A DNA stretch of 48,083 nt from an uncultured Bacteroidales bacterium. GTDB taxonomy: Bacteria > Bacteroidota > Bacteroidia > Bacteroidales > Porphyromonadaceae. Under the pieces are notes generated by a model that was given only the letters and a program-made list of their open reading frames with translations, had not been told where the DNA came from and made no database searches. Within the stretch, counting starts at the first letter, position 1, and each line of letters opens with the position of its first letter. Positions 17,346-25,383 of this stretch are shown here, piece after piece. Where the stretch lies: positions 1 through 48,083 of the forward strand of contig CABTZX010000010.1 of NCBI GenBank assembly GCA_902489445.1, written 5' to 3'. The position numbers and the translations under genes are program-made.

Positions 17346-18146
17346 TTATTCGAGGTGACTGACCGGTGACGGAGTTGCCAAAATGGCGGTTAAACGTTTC
17401 CACGGCAAGAGAAGTTCCACCGCTTCGTTGTTGTGGTTCAGTTGCGGCGCTACTGTTTCGGTTGAAAAGCAATACTGGATACCCGCTTCTTTGATAGCGA
17501 AATTGCCGTTTGGCGTTAGTTCATCCGTGATAAAGACAACACCAGGGAAGCTCTCTTCTGCTTCTTCCAACAGCAAACGGTGTAGCTGTTCCTCGTATCC
17601 TTCAACAAATAGGCTTCGCTCGCCTAATGCTTCGCCCTTTTCCAAAGCGAAGCAGCAATAGCGTCGCGAGTGAAACGCCTCCTCGTCGTTGTTTCGTGTG
17701 GTTACATCAATACATAGCGTGGCAACGTGGGCATCTTTATAGGGTATGGTGGTAATCATTGATACCGCTTGTTGCGAGGTGGTGCCCATATAGGTGCTAT
17801 CGGAGAGGAATACTTGCTCCATACGTGTAGCAAAGCTCTTGAGAGCCTCGCGGTCGGTGAGCGATGTGCCCGCTTCGTCCCCCAGAGCAACGCGCCTTAT
17901 TTCCTGCGCAAGAGCCTGATGTTCTTGGGGAAATAGCATCGTAAAATCACCGATAAAATACGCTTTCTCCCGACTTTCTTCTACTGAGTCGATTACCTGT
18001 AGCGTAACCGTATCCCACGTAATGTCTGCGGTGCTCGATCCCCCATGCTTTGTGCACGAATAGCACAAAGGGACAAGCAGTAGCGCGACTGTGGCGAGAG
18101 CATAACGCGCAACTCCGCGATGAATGGATAAGACAGATTGATTCAT
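17346..18146 (-). CDS. Putative DUF3298-like lipoprotein
   Basis: A 266-residue exported protein. Residues 1-31 form a signal sequence with a hydrophobic core ending CYSC, with Cys31 as a probable lipid-attachment residue, although the -3 Cys is unusual for a lipobox. The C-terminal half (about 160-260) resembles the DUF3298/RsiV-type domain: a predicted helix-rich EEQLHRLLLEEAEESFPG, then FITDELTPNGNFAIKEAGIQ and a strand ending VELLLPWKRL. It is the first gene of the run ending in trmH; its link to rsmG and gcvP is positional only. Function unknown. Confidence 0.78.
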   Translation of the reverse strand: MNQSVLSIHRGVARYALATVALLLVPLCYSCTKHGGSSTADITWDTVTLQVIDSVEESREKAYFIGDFTMLFPQEHQALAQEIRRVALGDEAGTSLTDREALKSFATRMEQVFLSDSTYMGTTSQQAVSMITTIPYKDAHVATLCIDVTTRNNDEEAFHSRRYCCFALEKGEALGERSLFVEGYEEQLHRLLLEEAEESFPGVVFITDELTPNGNFAIKEAGIQYCFSTETVAPQLNHNNEAVELLLPWKRLTAILATPSPVSHLE

Positions 18147-18164
18147 TACTTCTTTCTACCGCGA

Positions 18165-18172
18165 CAAATTTA
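18165..18172 (-). promoter_or_regulatory. Candidate -7 box for the lipoprotein-rsmG-gcvP operon
   Basis: On the minus strand TAAATTTG matches TAnnTTTG exactly, 18 bases before the ATG at 18146, which would give a very short leader. No clear TTTG -33 box is seen. Confidence 0.5.
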
Positions 18173-18214
18173 CTCATAAAAGAGGAATGGACCGCGAAAA
18201 ACCTGATTTTCTTG

Positions 18215-18238
18215 CCCCCCTCCCCCCGAACTCCCCCC
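18215..18238 (-). other. Potential G-quadruplex tract
   Basis: Three runs of six C on the plus strand (18215-18220, 18222-18227, 18233-18238) give three G6 runs on the minus strand within 24 bases, enough to split into four or more G3 blocks. It lies about 45 bases upstream of the candidate -7 box of the lipoprotein operon. Confidence 0.6.
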
Positions 18239-18404
18239 ATTCGTCCTTGCTTTTTCCTATCAGATACACACGCATCACTCAAACCCGGCTCCCATCGCCC
18301 GCCGATCCCCTACATAACTGCTCCATTTCATCTCCAGAGCCGCGTACACTCTCCCTTACCTCTGACCCATTCCTGCGTATGAGTCGTCCCAACCGGTACA
18401 CCTT

Positions 18405-18475
18405 CGCGCAAATATCTTCCCTCTCGGAGTTTATCAGAACTTATCAGAGAAAACCCGATCAACTCCGATAGAGAA
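18405..18475 (-). repeat. Decamer inverted array plus conserved box, copy 3
   Basis: On the minus strand two ATCGG decamers are followed by three complementary decamers (CTCTGAT, TTCTGAT, CTCCGAG), all at a 10-base spacing, and then the box GGGAAGATATTTGCGC. Order and spacing match the plus-strand copies at 391-499 and 36811-36934, but this copy is shorter. It points toward the lipoprotein operon that starts at 18146. Confidence 0.75.
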
Positions 18476-18735
18476 GAGTTGTGGCGTAGTGTATGTGAGG
18501 ATTAGGCAGTTCCGTAGGGAAAAGTCAGGTAAGGTTGCGCAGATGTGAGGCTTTCCTTAGGTGAGTTGAACGAGTGCTAAAGGTTGGGTTACAGCTGATC
18601 GGTTTGAGAAAAATACGGTTTGGTATGGATAAAGCGCAGATCCTCAGGTGAAAAGGGTAGCTCGGGAGGTGGGTAAGTGGCAGTAATCAGGTTTAGGTGA
18701 TAAGTGGTATGCCGTCCTTTTTGAGCTGATCAGGT

Positions 18736-20031
18736 TTAATCGGTGGGAATAGTACCGGTCTTTTTGAGCAGATCAAGCTCGGCGGTAAGCTGTTTGATGC
18801 GTTCGTTCTGATGGTCGATGGTGCTCAATAGCGCATTAAGTTCCTCGTTTTCAATAGACGAAGGATATTCGGTTTCGAGCCGCACAAGGAAATCACTGAA
18901 CACATTCACGTAGTTGTTGAAGGCATCAAAGGGTGACTCGTAGGGCGAAAAGGTACCATTTAGCTCGCGGCGCGTACTCATATAGTAAAGGTGATCGGCA
19001 CTTTGCAGATAAAGCCAATCCTGCAGCAGACGGTTATCCCGGGTGATTCGGACACGCTCTCCCCATTTAAGGAGCATGTCCTGTACGCCTTTTTGTAGCT
19101 CGTTACCGAGCCAGGGAGCAGTATCCTTCGCTTCGCCAATGATGCTGATGGGATATTGTACGGAAAGAGTGCCTCCGGTAGCCGGCATTAGGGCTGTTTC
19201 GGCGGCGGTGGCAAAGCGTATATCGGCATCAACAGCCATACGAGGCAGGGCGCGGAAAAAGTCGAAAATGCCGGTAGCATCACGCCAAATGGTCCCCATA
19301 ACTTCGTAGTCCATATAGAGGATGACGGATTGTTCGTTCTCGGGTAGTGCATTCACGGCGCGCAACAGTTTATCGACCGTGTAGGGATAGTCAGGCGAAT
19401 CGTAGCGACCGAAGGCAGCCTGCAGCTTATCGCTAAGGAGCGAATTGCGCAAAAGAAGCTTGAGCGGCTTGGATGAGGCGGTTGTGTAGAGCAGATTGGG
19501 GCTTTTCCAGCCAAGAATGTGACGCGCGCCTTCGGTCAGTACGCCCTTGTACCCAAGGCGTTCCAACGTCAGTGCCACTTCGTCGTTATATATGAGTTCC
19601 GTATTGCAGGCAACCGATGGCTCTACACCGAATAGGGACTGTATCTTGCGGGTATGCAGGCGCATTTGGTACTCAAACTCCTTTTCGTCAAAAAGAGATG
19701 CAACGGAGTGCGCATAGGGAGCTGCGAGAAAATCGACCCGTCCCGTTTGGACAAGCTTCTGAAAGGAACGAATCGTTTCGGGCGCATAGAGCTCCAACTG
19801 CTCAATGAGGGTTCCGCTAAGCACAAAGGATACCTTAAATTGCGGATATTGCTGCAACAAATCGAGCAAAAGGCGGTTGGCTGGCTCGTAGGTTTGGCTG
19901 TTATTGCGATGAATGACCTCTTCGTTTTCGAAATCGTCGTAGTAGTAATGGTCGTTTCCAATATCAAAGAAGCGGTACTTCTTTAGGCGAAACGGCTGAT
20001 GGAGGTTGAATATCAGGGTAATTGTGTGCAT
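18736..20031 (-). CDS. GH57 family glycoside hydrolase (alpha-amylase-like)
   Basis: A 431-residue GH57 (beta/alpha)7-barrel enzyme acting on alpha-glucans. The first conserved region HQP is at 11-13, the putative nucleophile Glu145 lies in CNTELIYN, and the putative acid/base Asp241 in MDYEVMG, where many family members have DYETFG. The C-terminus (about 395-425) is a heptad-like coiled coil. No signal peptide, so cytoplasmic, consistent with glycogen rather than food starch. The ATG at 20031 (MHTITLIFN) is chosen over an upstream in-frame ATG at 20091 inside the preceding gene. The gap to that gene is 5 bases. Confidence 0.9.
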   Translation of the reverse strand: MHTITLIFNLHQPFRLKKYRFFDIGNDHYYYDDFENEEVIHRNNSQTYEPANRLLLDLLQQYPQFKVSFVLSGTLIEQLELYAPETIRSFQKLVQTGRVDFLAAPYAHSVASLFDEKEFEYQMRLHTRKIQSLFGVEPSVACNTELIYNDEVALTLERLGYKGVLTEGARHILGWKSPNLLYTTASSKPLKLLLRNSLLSDKLQAAFGRYDSPDYPYTVDKLLRAVNALPENEQSVILYMDYEVMGTIWRDATGIFDFFRALPRMAVDADIRFATAAETALMPATGGTLSVQYPISIIGEAKDTAPWLGNELQKGVQDMLLKWGERVRITRDNRLLQDWLYLQSADHLYYMSTRRELNGTFSPYESPFDAFNNYVNVFSDFLVRLETEYPSSIENEELNALLSTIDHQNERIKQLTAELDLLKKTGTIPTD

Positions 20032-20036
20032 CTTTT

Positions 20037-21299
20037 TCAGGAAAGTAAGCGGCTGTATATATCGAAAAGTTTGCGTCCGGCGTCGGACCATTTAAGCCCT
20101 GCTACCTCTTCTCTGCCTTTTTCGCGGAGAAAATGGTGCAGAGCCGGATAGGCAATAACGGCATGAATTGCGTTAGCAAGCGCATCCACGTTCCAATAGT
20201 CTACTTTGAGTGCGTAGGAAAGGATCTCGGCGCAGCCCGATTGCTTGGAGATAATGGAGGGAACGCCGCATTGCATCGCTTCTAAGGGCGATATGCCGAA
20301 TGGCTCGCTGACGGATGGCATTACGTAGGCATCGCTTGCCTTGAAAACTTCGTACACTTCGTTTCCGTGCATAAATCCGGTGAAGTGGAAGCGATCCGCT
20401 ATTCGGCTGCGAGCAACCAACTCGATCATATCGTTCATCATATCACCGTTTCCCGCCATTACGAAGCGTACGCCGCGTGTGCGTTGGAGTACTTTTGCGG
20501 CGGCTTCCACAAAGTATTCCGGTCCTTTCTGCATAGTAATTCTACCGAGGAAGGTGACTACTTTGTCCTTCACGCCCCGTTTATCCGGCAACGCTAGGAT
20601 CTGTTCACTCAGCGGAGTAACTGCATTGTGTACGGTTGTTACTTTGCTTGGTGGCTGCCCATATTTATCAATTACGGTGCGACGAGTGAGATTGCTCACG
20701 GTTATGATATGATCGGCGTGATTCATACCGTCCATTTCGATACGAAATACGTCGGGATTGACATTTCCGCGGCTTCGGTCGAAGTCGGTTGCATGGACGT
20801 GTACCACAAGCGGCTTGCCCGTAATCGCTTTTGCGTGTATACCGGCGGGATAGCAGACCCAGTCGTGTGCGTGGATGACATCGAATTGTTCCGCACGCGC
20901 AACCACTCCAGCTACAATCGAGTAGTTGTTGATTTCCTCCAAAAGATTATTCGGATAGCCACCGGCAAAGGGAATGCAGCCGGCATTGTCCGTATATCGG
21001 TAGCGAAAATCAGCATAAATATGGTTCCGCAACCGGTAGTATTCCTCCGGCGTAGTACGCTTTCCAAAGTGCGCCCGTAGTTCATCCGGACCTAAATCGC
21101 GGTAGACGATGGGAGTTGTATCGGCACCAATGAGCCGAACAAACGATTGATTTTCATCGCCGTACGGGTGCGGTACCATAAAGGTAATGGCATCCACGCC
21201 CGGCTGTTGCGCTAATCCTTCGGTAAGTCCATAGCTCGCCGTGCCCAATCCGCCAAATATATGGGGCGGAAACTCCCACCCAAACATTAGTACTTTCAC
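20037..21299 (-). CDS. Glycosyltransferase, probable glycogen synthase
   Basis: A 420-residue GT-B fold glycosyltransferase. The N-terminus MKVLMFGWEFPPHIFGGLGT carries the glycine loop of glycogen-synthase-like enzymes, and EPFGISPLE near residue 330 is the E-x7-E retaining motif. Placement between a debranching enzyme and a GH57 enzyme argues for alpha-1,4-glucan synthesis, as in related Bacteroidota clusters. It could use ADP- or UDP-glucose; the sequence does not settle this. It starts 6 bases after the debranching gene. Confidence 0.85.
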   Translation of the reverse strand: MKVLMFGWEFPPHIFGGLGTASYGLTEGLAQQPGVDAITFMVPHPYGDENQSFVRLIGADTTPIVYRDLGPDELRAHFGKRTTPEEYYRLRNHIYADFRYRYTDNAGCIPFAGGYPNNLLEEINNYSIVAGVVARAEQFDVIHAHDWVCYPAGIHAKAITGKPLVVHVHATDFDRSRGNVNPDVFRIEMDGMNHADHIITVSNLTRRTVIDKYGQPPSKVTTVHNAVTPLSEQILALPDKRGVKDKVVTFLGRITMQKGPEYFVEAAAKVLQRTRGVRFVMAGNGDMMNDMIELVARSRIADRFHFTGFMHGNEVYEVFKASDAYVMPSVSEPFGISPLEAMQCGVPSIISKQSGCAEILSYALKVDYWNVDALANAIHAVIAYPALHHFLREKGREEVAGLKWSDAGRKLFDIYSRLLS

Positions 21300-21305
21300 G
21301 GCGTG

Positions 21306-23294
21306 TCAGTCATCCAAAAGGTAGTTAAAGGCAGTTTGCTCCCCTTCGGAAGCGTGTTCCAACGTATAGAGCGCGCGCAAAATCTCGCCAACGCTCATAG
21401 CAAAGGATATTCCTCCGTGCGAATCGTAGGGTGGCGTTCCGTCGTAAAGCTCGGAATAGGTAGCCACTCCGTGCCGCTTTATTTCATCAGTTAGCCCAAC
21501 AAAGATGCGCCTGAGGAAGCTGACGCCATGCGCTCCGTATATACGTAGATAAGCATCCGTATAAGCACCCATCAGCCAAGGCCAAGCGGAGCCGTTGTAA
21601 TAGGCAATGTTGCGCTCCGATTGCAAGCCGTTGCAGTGCGGACGATATCCTTCGCTTCGCGGACTGAGTGTGCGTATTCCTTTGGGCGTAAGCAGCTCTT
21701 TGGTCACAACATCCAGCACTTCGCGCTGCTTGCGTCGCTCTAAAGGCGAATTGTGTAGAGAAACGGCAAACAACATGTTCGGCCGGACGCCTAACTCACG
21801 GTAACCCTCTTCGGTAACGTAATCGTATAAATAGCCGTAGGGATTGATGAACGTATCGCAAAACGAGCGTGCCGCTTTGTCGGCAAGCGCATCAATCCCG
21901 ATAGCCGATGCCTTTTCTGGAAGCAAAGTTGCGTAGAACCGAAGCGCATGGTACCAAAGAGCATTCAGCTCAACTAAATACCCTCGGCGCGGAATAACCG
22001 CCTTTCCGTCTATTTCAGCGTCCATCCAGGTAAGCGCTTCCCCGTTGCCTTCCAAATAGAGCAGACCTTTTTCGGTTAGACGGCAGTTTGGGTGACGGTT
22101 ACTGAGGTAGTATTGCACAATTTCGTCCACGAAGTTGCCGAATCGAGCTCTTGCGTCCTCCATACCGATCATACGTGCGTACTCGGTTATTGCCCAAATC
22201 GCCCAAACTCCGTTATCGGGTGCCTTCAAGCCCTCTATTCGGCTTTGCCGATACGAGGCATTCTGTCGCAGGAAGTTCATCGCTTCGGGGATAGTTGTAG
22301 CTAAAATCTGCTCAAAGGCGTCCCTGTTGCCTGCGTACAACGTGCATCCCGGCAGTGCAATGAATGTATCGCGCGCCCGAATTCCGAACCAGGGGAAACC
22401 TGCCAGTAGGTAGGCTTTATCGGTACCTTCGCGAACAAAGAACTGCTCGGCAGCATGCTTGAGACAATCCCAAAAGGTGGTTCGTGGCGGACGGCTCTCT
22501 GCTTCCCGTGCAAAAAGCTGCGGTACCTCCGCAATATCTATCGGTTCCAAGCCTGCGGTAAAATGGACCGGTTCATCGGGACGAATGGTCAGTTCGAAGA
22601 ACCCCGGCGAATAAAGATCTTCAACCGATTCATATCCCCGGATCTTTTCCTTGGGGTACTCGAAACGTTTGTACCAACAACCCTCATCGCGAAAGGAAGC
22701 TTTGCCGCCGCATTGCATATAGAGATGCGGGTATTCGGCATACATTTGCATCGAAATGCCGTCGGGTACGCGCTCAAATTGCGTATTGGCGTTGCTGTTC
22801 TCGTGGGTCAGCAGAGTTACGTCGCGAAACGCCACCAGCGGGCGCAACTGAAGTTTCGTGTCGCTGTGTGCCTCCAATAGCGTGTATTTAACGATAATCC
22901 GGTTGTGATAACGCTCCAAAAGGGTCTCCGTCTGCAGCAGAACACCGCCAACGCGGTAAATAGTTCGGGGAACGCTTTCGATGCTGTACGAGCGAATGTA
23001 CTTGTGACCGCCCGGAGCGATGTGTCCGCCCTCGTAATTGTGAACTGCCGTATGGAACGTAGTGCCGTGCTGCACCACCGATGCATCCAATGAGCTGAGC
23101 AAAACATGGTTATGGGCGCTGAGATTAGGCAGGGGAACCACCAGCAACCCATGGTACTTACGCGTGTTGCATCCTACCAGCGTGCTACTGCTGAATGCAC
23201 CCATTCGGTTGCTTCGAATATACTCGTAACGAAGCGACTCGTCCGTATTGGCGAGCATCGTACGATCAAAATTGAGCAAACTGCCGGAACTCAT
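21306..23294 (-). CDS. Glycogen debranching enzyme (amylo-alpha-1,6-glucosidase)
   Basis: A 662-residue protein with an N-terminal GDE_N-like beta domain (about 15-220) and a C-terminal (alpha/alpha)6 barrel (about 280-650). Visible motifs include FPWFGIRARDTFIALPG, WMDAEIDGKAVIPRRG with acidic residues in the active-site region, and GSAWPWLMGAY. This is the archaeal/bacterial amylo-alpha-1,6-glucosidase type (from memory GH133), which removes branch points from glycogen. No signal peptide is seen. It leads the three-gene glycogen operon; the region upstream holds 22-bp repeats. Confidence 0.92.
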   Translation of the reverse strand: MSSGSLLNFDRTMLANTDESLRYEYIRSNRMGAFSSSTLVGCNTRKYHGLLVVPLPNLSAHNHVLLSSLDASVVQHGTTFHTAVHNYEGGHIAPGGHKYIRSYSIESVPRTIYRVGGVLLQTETLLERYHNRIIVKYTLLEAHSDTKLQLRPLVAFRDVTLLTHENSNANTQFERVPDGISMQMYAEYPHLYMQCGGKASFRDEGCWYKRFEYPKEKIRGYESVEDLYSPGFFELTIRPDEPVHFTAGLEPIDIAEVPQLFAREAESRPPRTTFWDCLKHAAEQFFVREGTDKAYLLAGFPWFGIRARDTFIALPGCTLYAGNRDAFEQILATTIPEAMNFLRQNASYRQSRIEGLKAPDNGVWAIWAITEYARMIGMEDARARFGNFVDEIVQYYLSNRHPNCRLTEKGLLYLEGNGEALTWMDAEIDGKAVIPRRGYLVELNALWYHALRFYATLLPEKASAIGIDALADKAARSFCDTFINPYGYLYDYVTEEGYRELGVRPNMLFAVSLHNSPLERRKQREVLDVVTKELLTPKGIRTLSPRSEGYRPHCNGLQSERNIAYYNGSAWPWLMGAYTDAYLRIYGAHGVSFLRRIFVGLTDEIKRHGVATYSELYDGTPPYDSHGGISFAMSVGEILRALYTLEHASEGEQTAFNYLLDD

Positions 23295-23451
23295 TCCTTA
23301 CCTTATCCTTCTGTTCTGCGTGCGAATGTAACAAAATTTCCTTACTAAAGGGTTACTTTTGCCTCCGACTCCCTAAATTAGCACTCAGCAACACACAACA
23401 ATCACCTCGTTTTTCCCTTCAGTTTGATCTGATAGACGAGTATACCTCTCC
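23295..23451. other. Upstream region of the glycogen operon
   Basis: No gene. For the minus-strand operon the best -7-like sequence is AAATTTTG (one mismatch). On the plus strand an exact TACTTTTG lies at 23354-23361, pointing into the repeat region with no gene behind it. Confidence 0.45.
23354..23361 (+). promoter_or_regulatory. Orphan candidate -7 box pointing into the repeats
   Basis: TACTTTTG matches TAnnTTTG exactly and is followed by GC, as often seen in this phylum. No plus-strand gene follows before 34272, so if active it would make a non-coding RNA across the 22-bp repeats. It could equally be a chance match. Confidence 0.25.
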
Positions 23452-23671
23452 CACTTGTACGAAGAAGTTCAATCCGTTGTACGAAGAAACTCAATCCGTT
23501 GTACGAAGAAACTCAACCGGTTGTCTATAGGTTCTCGATAAATCCTTTTAATGATTTATACAAATCGTTTTAATTACGCGTATAAATCCTTTAAGTGATT
23601 TGTATAAACCCTTTAAAGAATTTGTCAAGGATGTACGTAGAAATGGTTGAGAATCTACGTAGAATGGTTTG
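23452..23671. repeat. Continuous 22-bp register with three sequence families
   Basis: Ten units start at 23452, 23474, 23496, 23518, 23540, 23562, 23584, 23606, 23628 and 23650. Units 1-3 share TTGTACGAAGAA; unit 4 is transitional; units 5-8 share AAAYCSTTTWA with a downstream ATTTRT-like half in most; units 9-10 share TACGTAGAA. The sequence changes but the 22-base register does not. The run lies between the start of the glycogen operon and the end of miaA. Confidence 0.9.
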
Positions 23672-23921
23672 AGGTAGTATGGAGAAAGAGAGTGGGTCTC
23701 CTTAATAAGGCGGGCGGGAAGAGGTAGGCGGAGAGTGGGTCGAGTATTAGAAAGTGTGGAGAGGTTACTGAAGGAGCTGGGGAAGGTAGATAGGGGGTGT
23801 CAGCGTTTTTTGAAGAAACAAAAGTGTGGAATAGGAAAGAGAGGTTCCGTTTGCGTAGGAATGAAAGTGGTGGAGTTGGGAGAACTTCGGGACAGTTACG
23901 AGAAAAGGATGTGGAAGTGAG
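23672..23921. other. Purine-rich non-coding stretch downstream of miaA
   Basis: The plus strand is almost all A and G (for example GGAGAAAGAGAGTGGG). No supported gene; the short frames here are low-complexity. GAGAGTGGGTC recurs at two places (about 23688 and 23730). No classical terminator for miaA is obvious. Confidence 0.5.
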
Positions 23922-24887
23922 TTAGGTTAGACACGAAGGAAGCCAAAGGAGCTGCAGAAGGTGGTCAGGGGAGGCATCGTTAGGGTAGAGAAGGTATTCG
24001 CCATCACGCCGAAACCAGGTCATTTGTTTACGTGCATAACGTCGTGTATTGCGTTGGATCAGCCGAATGGCTTCCGGGAAATCGATGGTGCCATCCAAAT
24101 ATGCGAAGAGCTCTTTGTACCCAATGGTGTCCAATGCGTTCGTATTTCGGTAGGGGAGTAGACTCTTTGTCTCGTCTAACCAGCCGGAATCAAGCATGCG
24201 GAGGGTGCGCTCGTTGATATCGTGATAGAGCTTTTCGCGCTCGCATACAAGCAAAACTTTACGAATGTCAAACGAACGGGGCTTTTTGACCGCAGTTCGG
24301 AAAGAGGAAAAAGGTCTGCCTGACGCATAGAATACTTCGAGTGCGTGCAAAATACGCTTCGTGTTGCTTCGATCTACGTTTCGCCAGTAGGATGGGTCTA
24401 CTCGTTTCAGTTCGTCAAGCAGAGCATCTGCGCCTTGTGCATCGAGTCGTTCCTTTAGATGTTCCCTTATTTCAAGCGGCACGTCCGGCATAGGATCAAT
24501 GCCAAAGCAGACGGCATCCACATAAAGCATAGAGCCGCCGGCAAGCACCACATAGGGATGGCTGCGGAAAAGACGTTCCAATAGGGGAATTACTTCGGCT
24601 TCGTAACGTGCTGCTGAGTAGTAATCGGTCGGACTGACCGTACCTATCATATAGTGCTCGGCTCGTTTTAGGTCGGAAGGGGATGGGGCGGCGGTACCGA
24701 TTTCCATTCCTTTGTAGATTTGCCTTGCATCAGCCGAAACAATTGGACAAGCGAGCCGCTCGGCAATATCAATTGCAAAACGGCTTTTCCCCACTCCGGT
24801 AGGACCGGAAATAACAATGAGAGTAGGCTTAAACGCCAAAGGGATCTTCGGAATCGTAGGGTGGTTCTTCGGAATCGTAGAGTTCAT
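23922..24887 (-). CDS. miaA: tRNA dimethylallyltransferase
   Basis: A 321-residue enzyme that adds a dimethylallyl group to A37 of tRNAs reading UNN codons. P-loop GPTGVGKS at 28-35, substrate motif SADARQIYKGMEIGT at about 53-67, and AGGSMLYVDA are all family marks. The chosen ATG at 24887 gives a short extension before the P-loop; an in-frame ATG at 24950 would add 21 residues more. Either way the start overlaps the 3' end of the upstream gene (59 bases with the chosen start), and the N-terminus is read from a 21-bp repeat in that gene. Confidence 0.94.
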   Translation of the reverse strand: MNSTIPKNHPTIPKIPLAFKPTLIVISGPTGVGKSRFAIDIAERLACPIVSADARQIYKGMEIGTAAPSPSDLKRAEHYMIGTVSPTDYYSAARYEAEVIPLLERLFRSHPYVVLAGGSMLYVDAVCFGIDPMPDVPLEIREHLKERLDAQGADALLDELKRVDPSYWRNVDRSNTKRILHALEVFYASGRPFSSFRTAVKKPRSFDIRKVLLVCEREKLYHDINERTLRMLDSGWLDETKSLLPYRNTNALDTIGYKELFAYLDGTIDFPEAIRLIQRNTRRYARKQMTWFRRDGEYLLYPNDASPDHLLQLLWLPSCLT

Positions 24888-25374
24888 CCTCGTTGAGTTC
24901 CCCAAAGGATAAATCAGCGTCGTCCGAGAAAATATTGTTATCGGCTGCATCCCATTCAGATTCCGGTGCGGGCGCCTCTCCCCGTTTCTGTACTACTTTG
25001 GGGTCAGATGTGGTGTTTTCGGTGTTGAACAACCGAAGATGGAAAGCGCGATTGCCGAAGAAATCAAACACATATAGGCAGCTAAGATGCTCCGGATCAG
25101 CAAAAAGCTCCGCAACGGAAAGATCGTCCATCAGTAGCGTGGGCACACCTTTATCCGAAAGTTCTAAAAAGTCGGCATCACAAAGGAGTTCTTTTTGGAG
25201 ATTGTTCTCGTTATCTACGATGTCAAAGGTGGCGATGGTATCAGGCGGATAGGCAACCGCATCAAGGATTAGCCGGTGAAGTTGCTTTGCGGAGGCATCC
25301 CCCGGAATGGAGAGAATGCGCAGGAAGGTGTCGTCCTCCGGGAAAGTGAGTAGAATAATGTACTGCTTGGGCAT
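24829..25374 (-). CDS. Plasmid pRiA4b ORF-3-like protein
   Basis: A 181-residue protein resembling the pRiA4b ORF-3 / IS1096 TnpR-like family, judged from the N-terminal layout (LRILSIPGDASAKQLHRLILDAVAY) and the FDF...HLRLF pattern. The IS name is historical; nothing here looks like a transposon. The last 45 residues or so are very acidic and end in a repeated YDSEEPP/YDSEDPF, encoded by a 21-bp tandem duplication at about 24845-24886. It starts 9 bases after folE and overlaps miaA. Function unknown. Confidence 0.75.
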   Translation of the reverse strand: MPKQYIILLTFPEDDTFLRILSIPGDASAKQLHRLILDAVAYPPDTIATFDIVDNENNLQKELLCDADFLELSDKGVPTLLMDDLSVAELFADPEHLSCLYVFDFFGNRAFHLRLFNTENTTSDPKVVQKRGEAPAPESEWDAADNNIFSDDADLSFGELNEDELYDSEEPPYDSEDPFGV

Positions 25375-25383
25375 AATGTCTCT

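Larger units (their letters stand above)
18147..18735. other. 589-base intergenic region with strand-composition switch
   Basis: No gene is supported. From about 18190 to 18400 the plus strand is C-rich; from about 18480 to 18720 it is G-rich; the decamer element copy 3 lies at the switch. The minus-strand side carries the candidate promoter and the G-quadruplex tract for the lipoprotein operon. Confidence 0.6.

Noticed and set aside
24829..25374. Insertion-sequence remnant, because the family is also named after IS1096 TnpR
   Set aside because: No transposase, terminal inverted repeats or target duplication; the name is historical.
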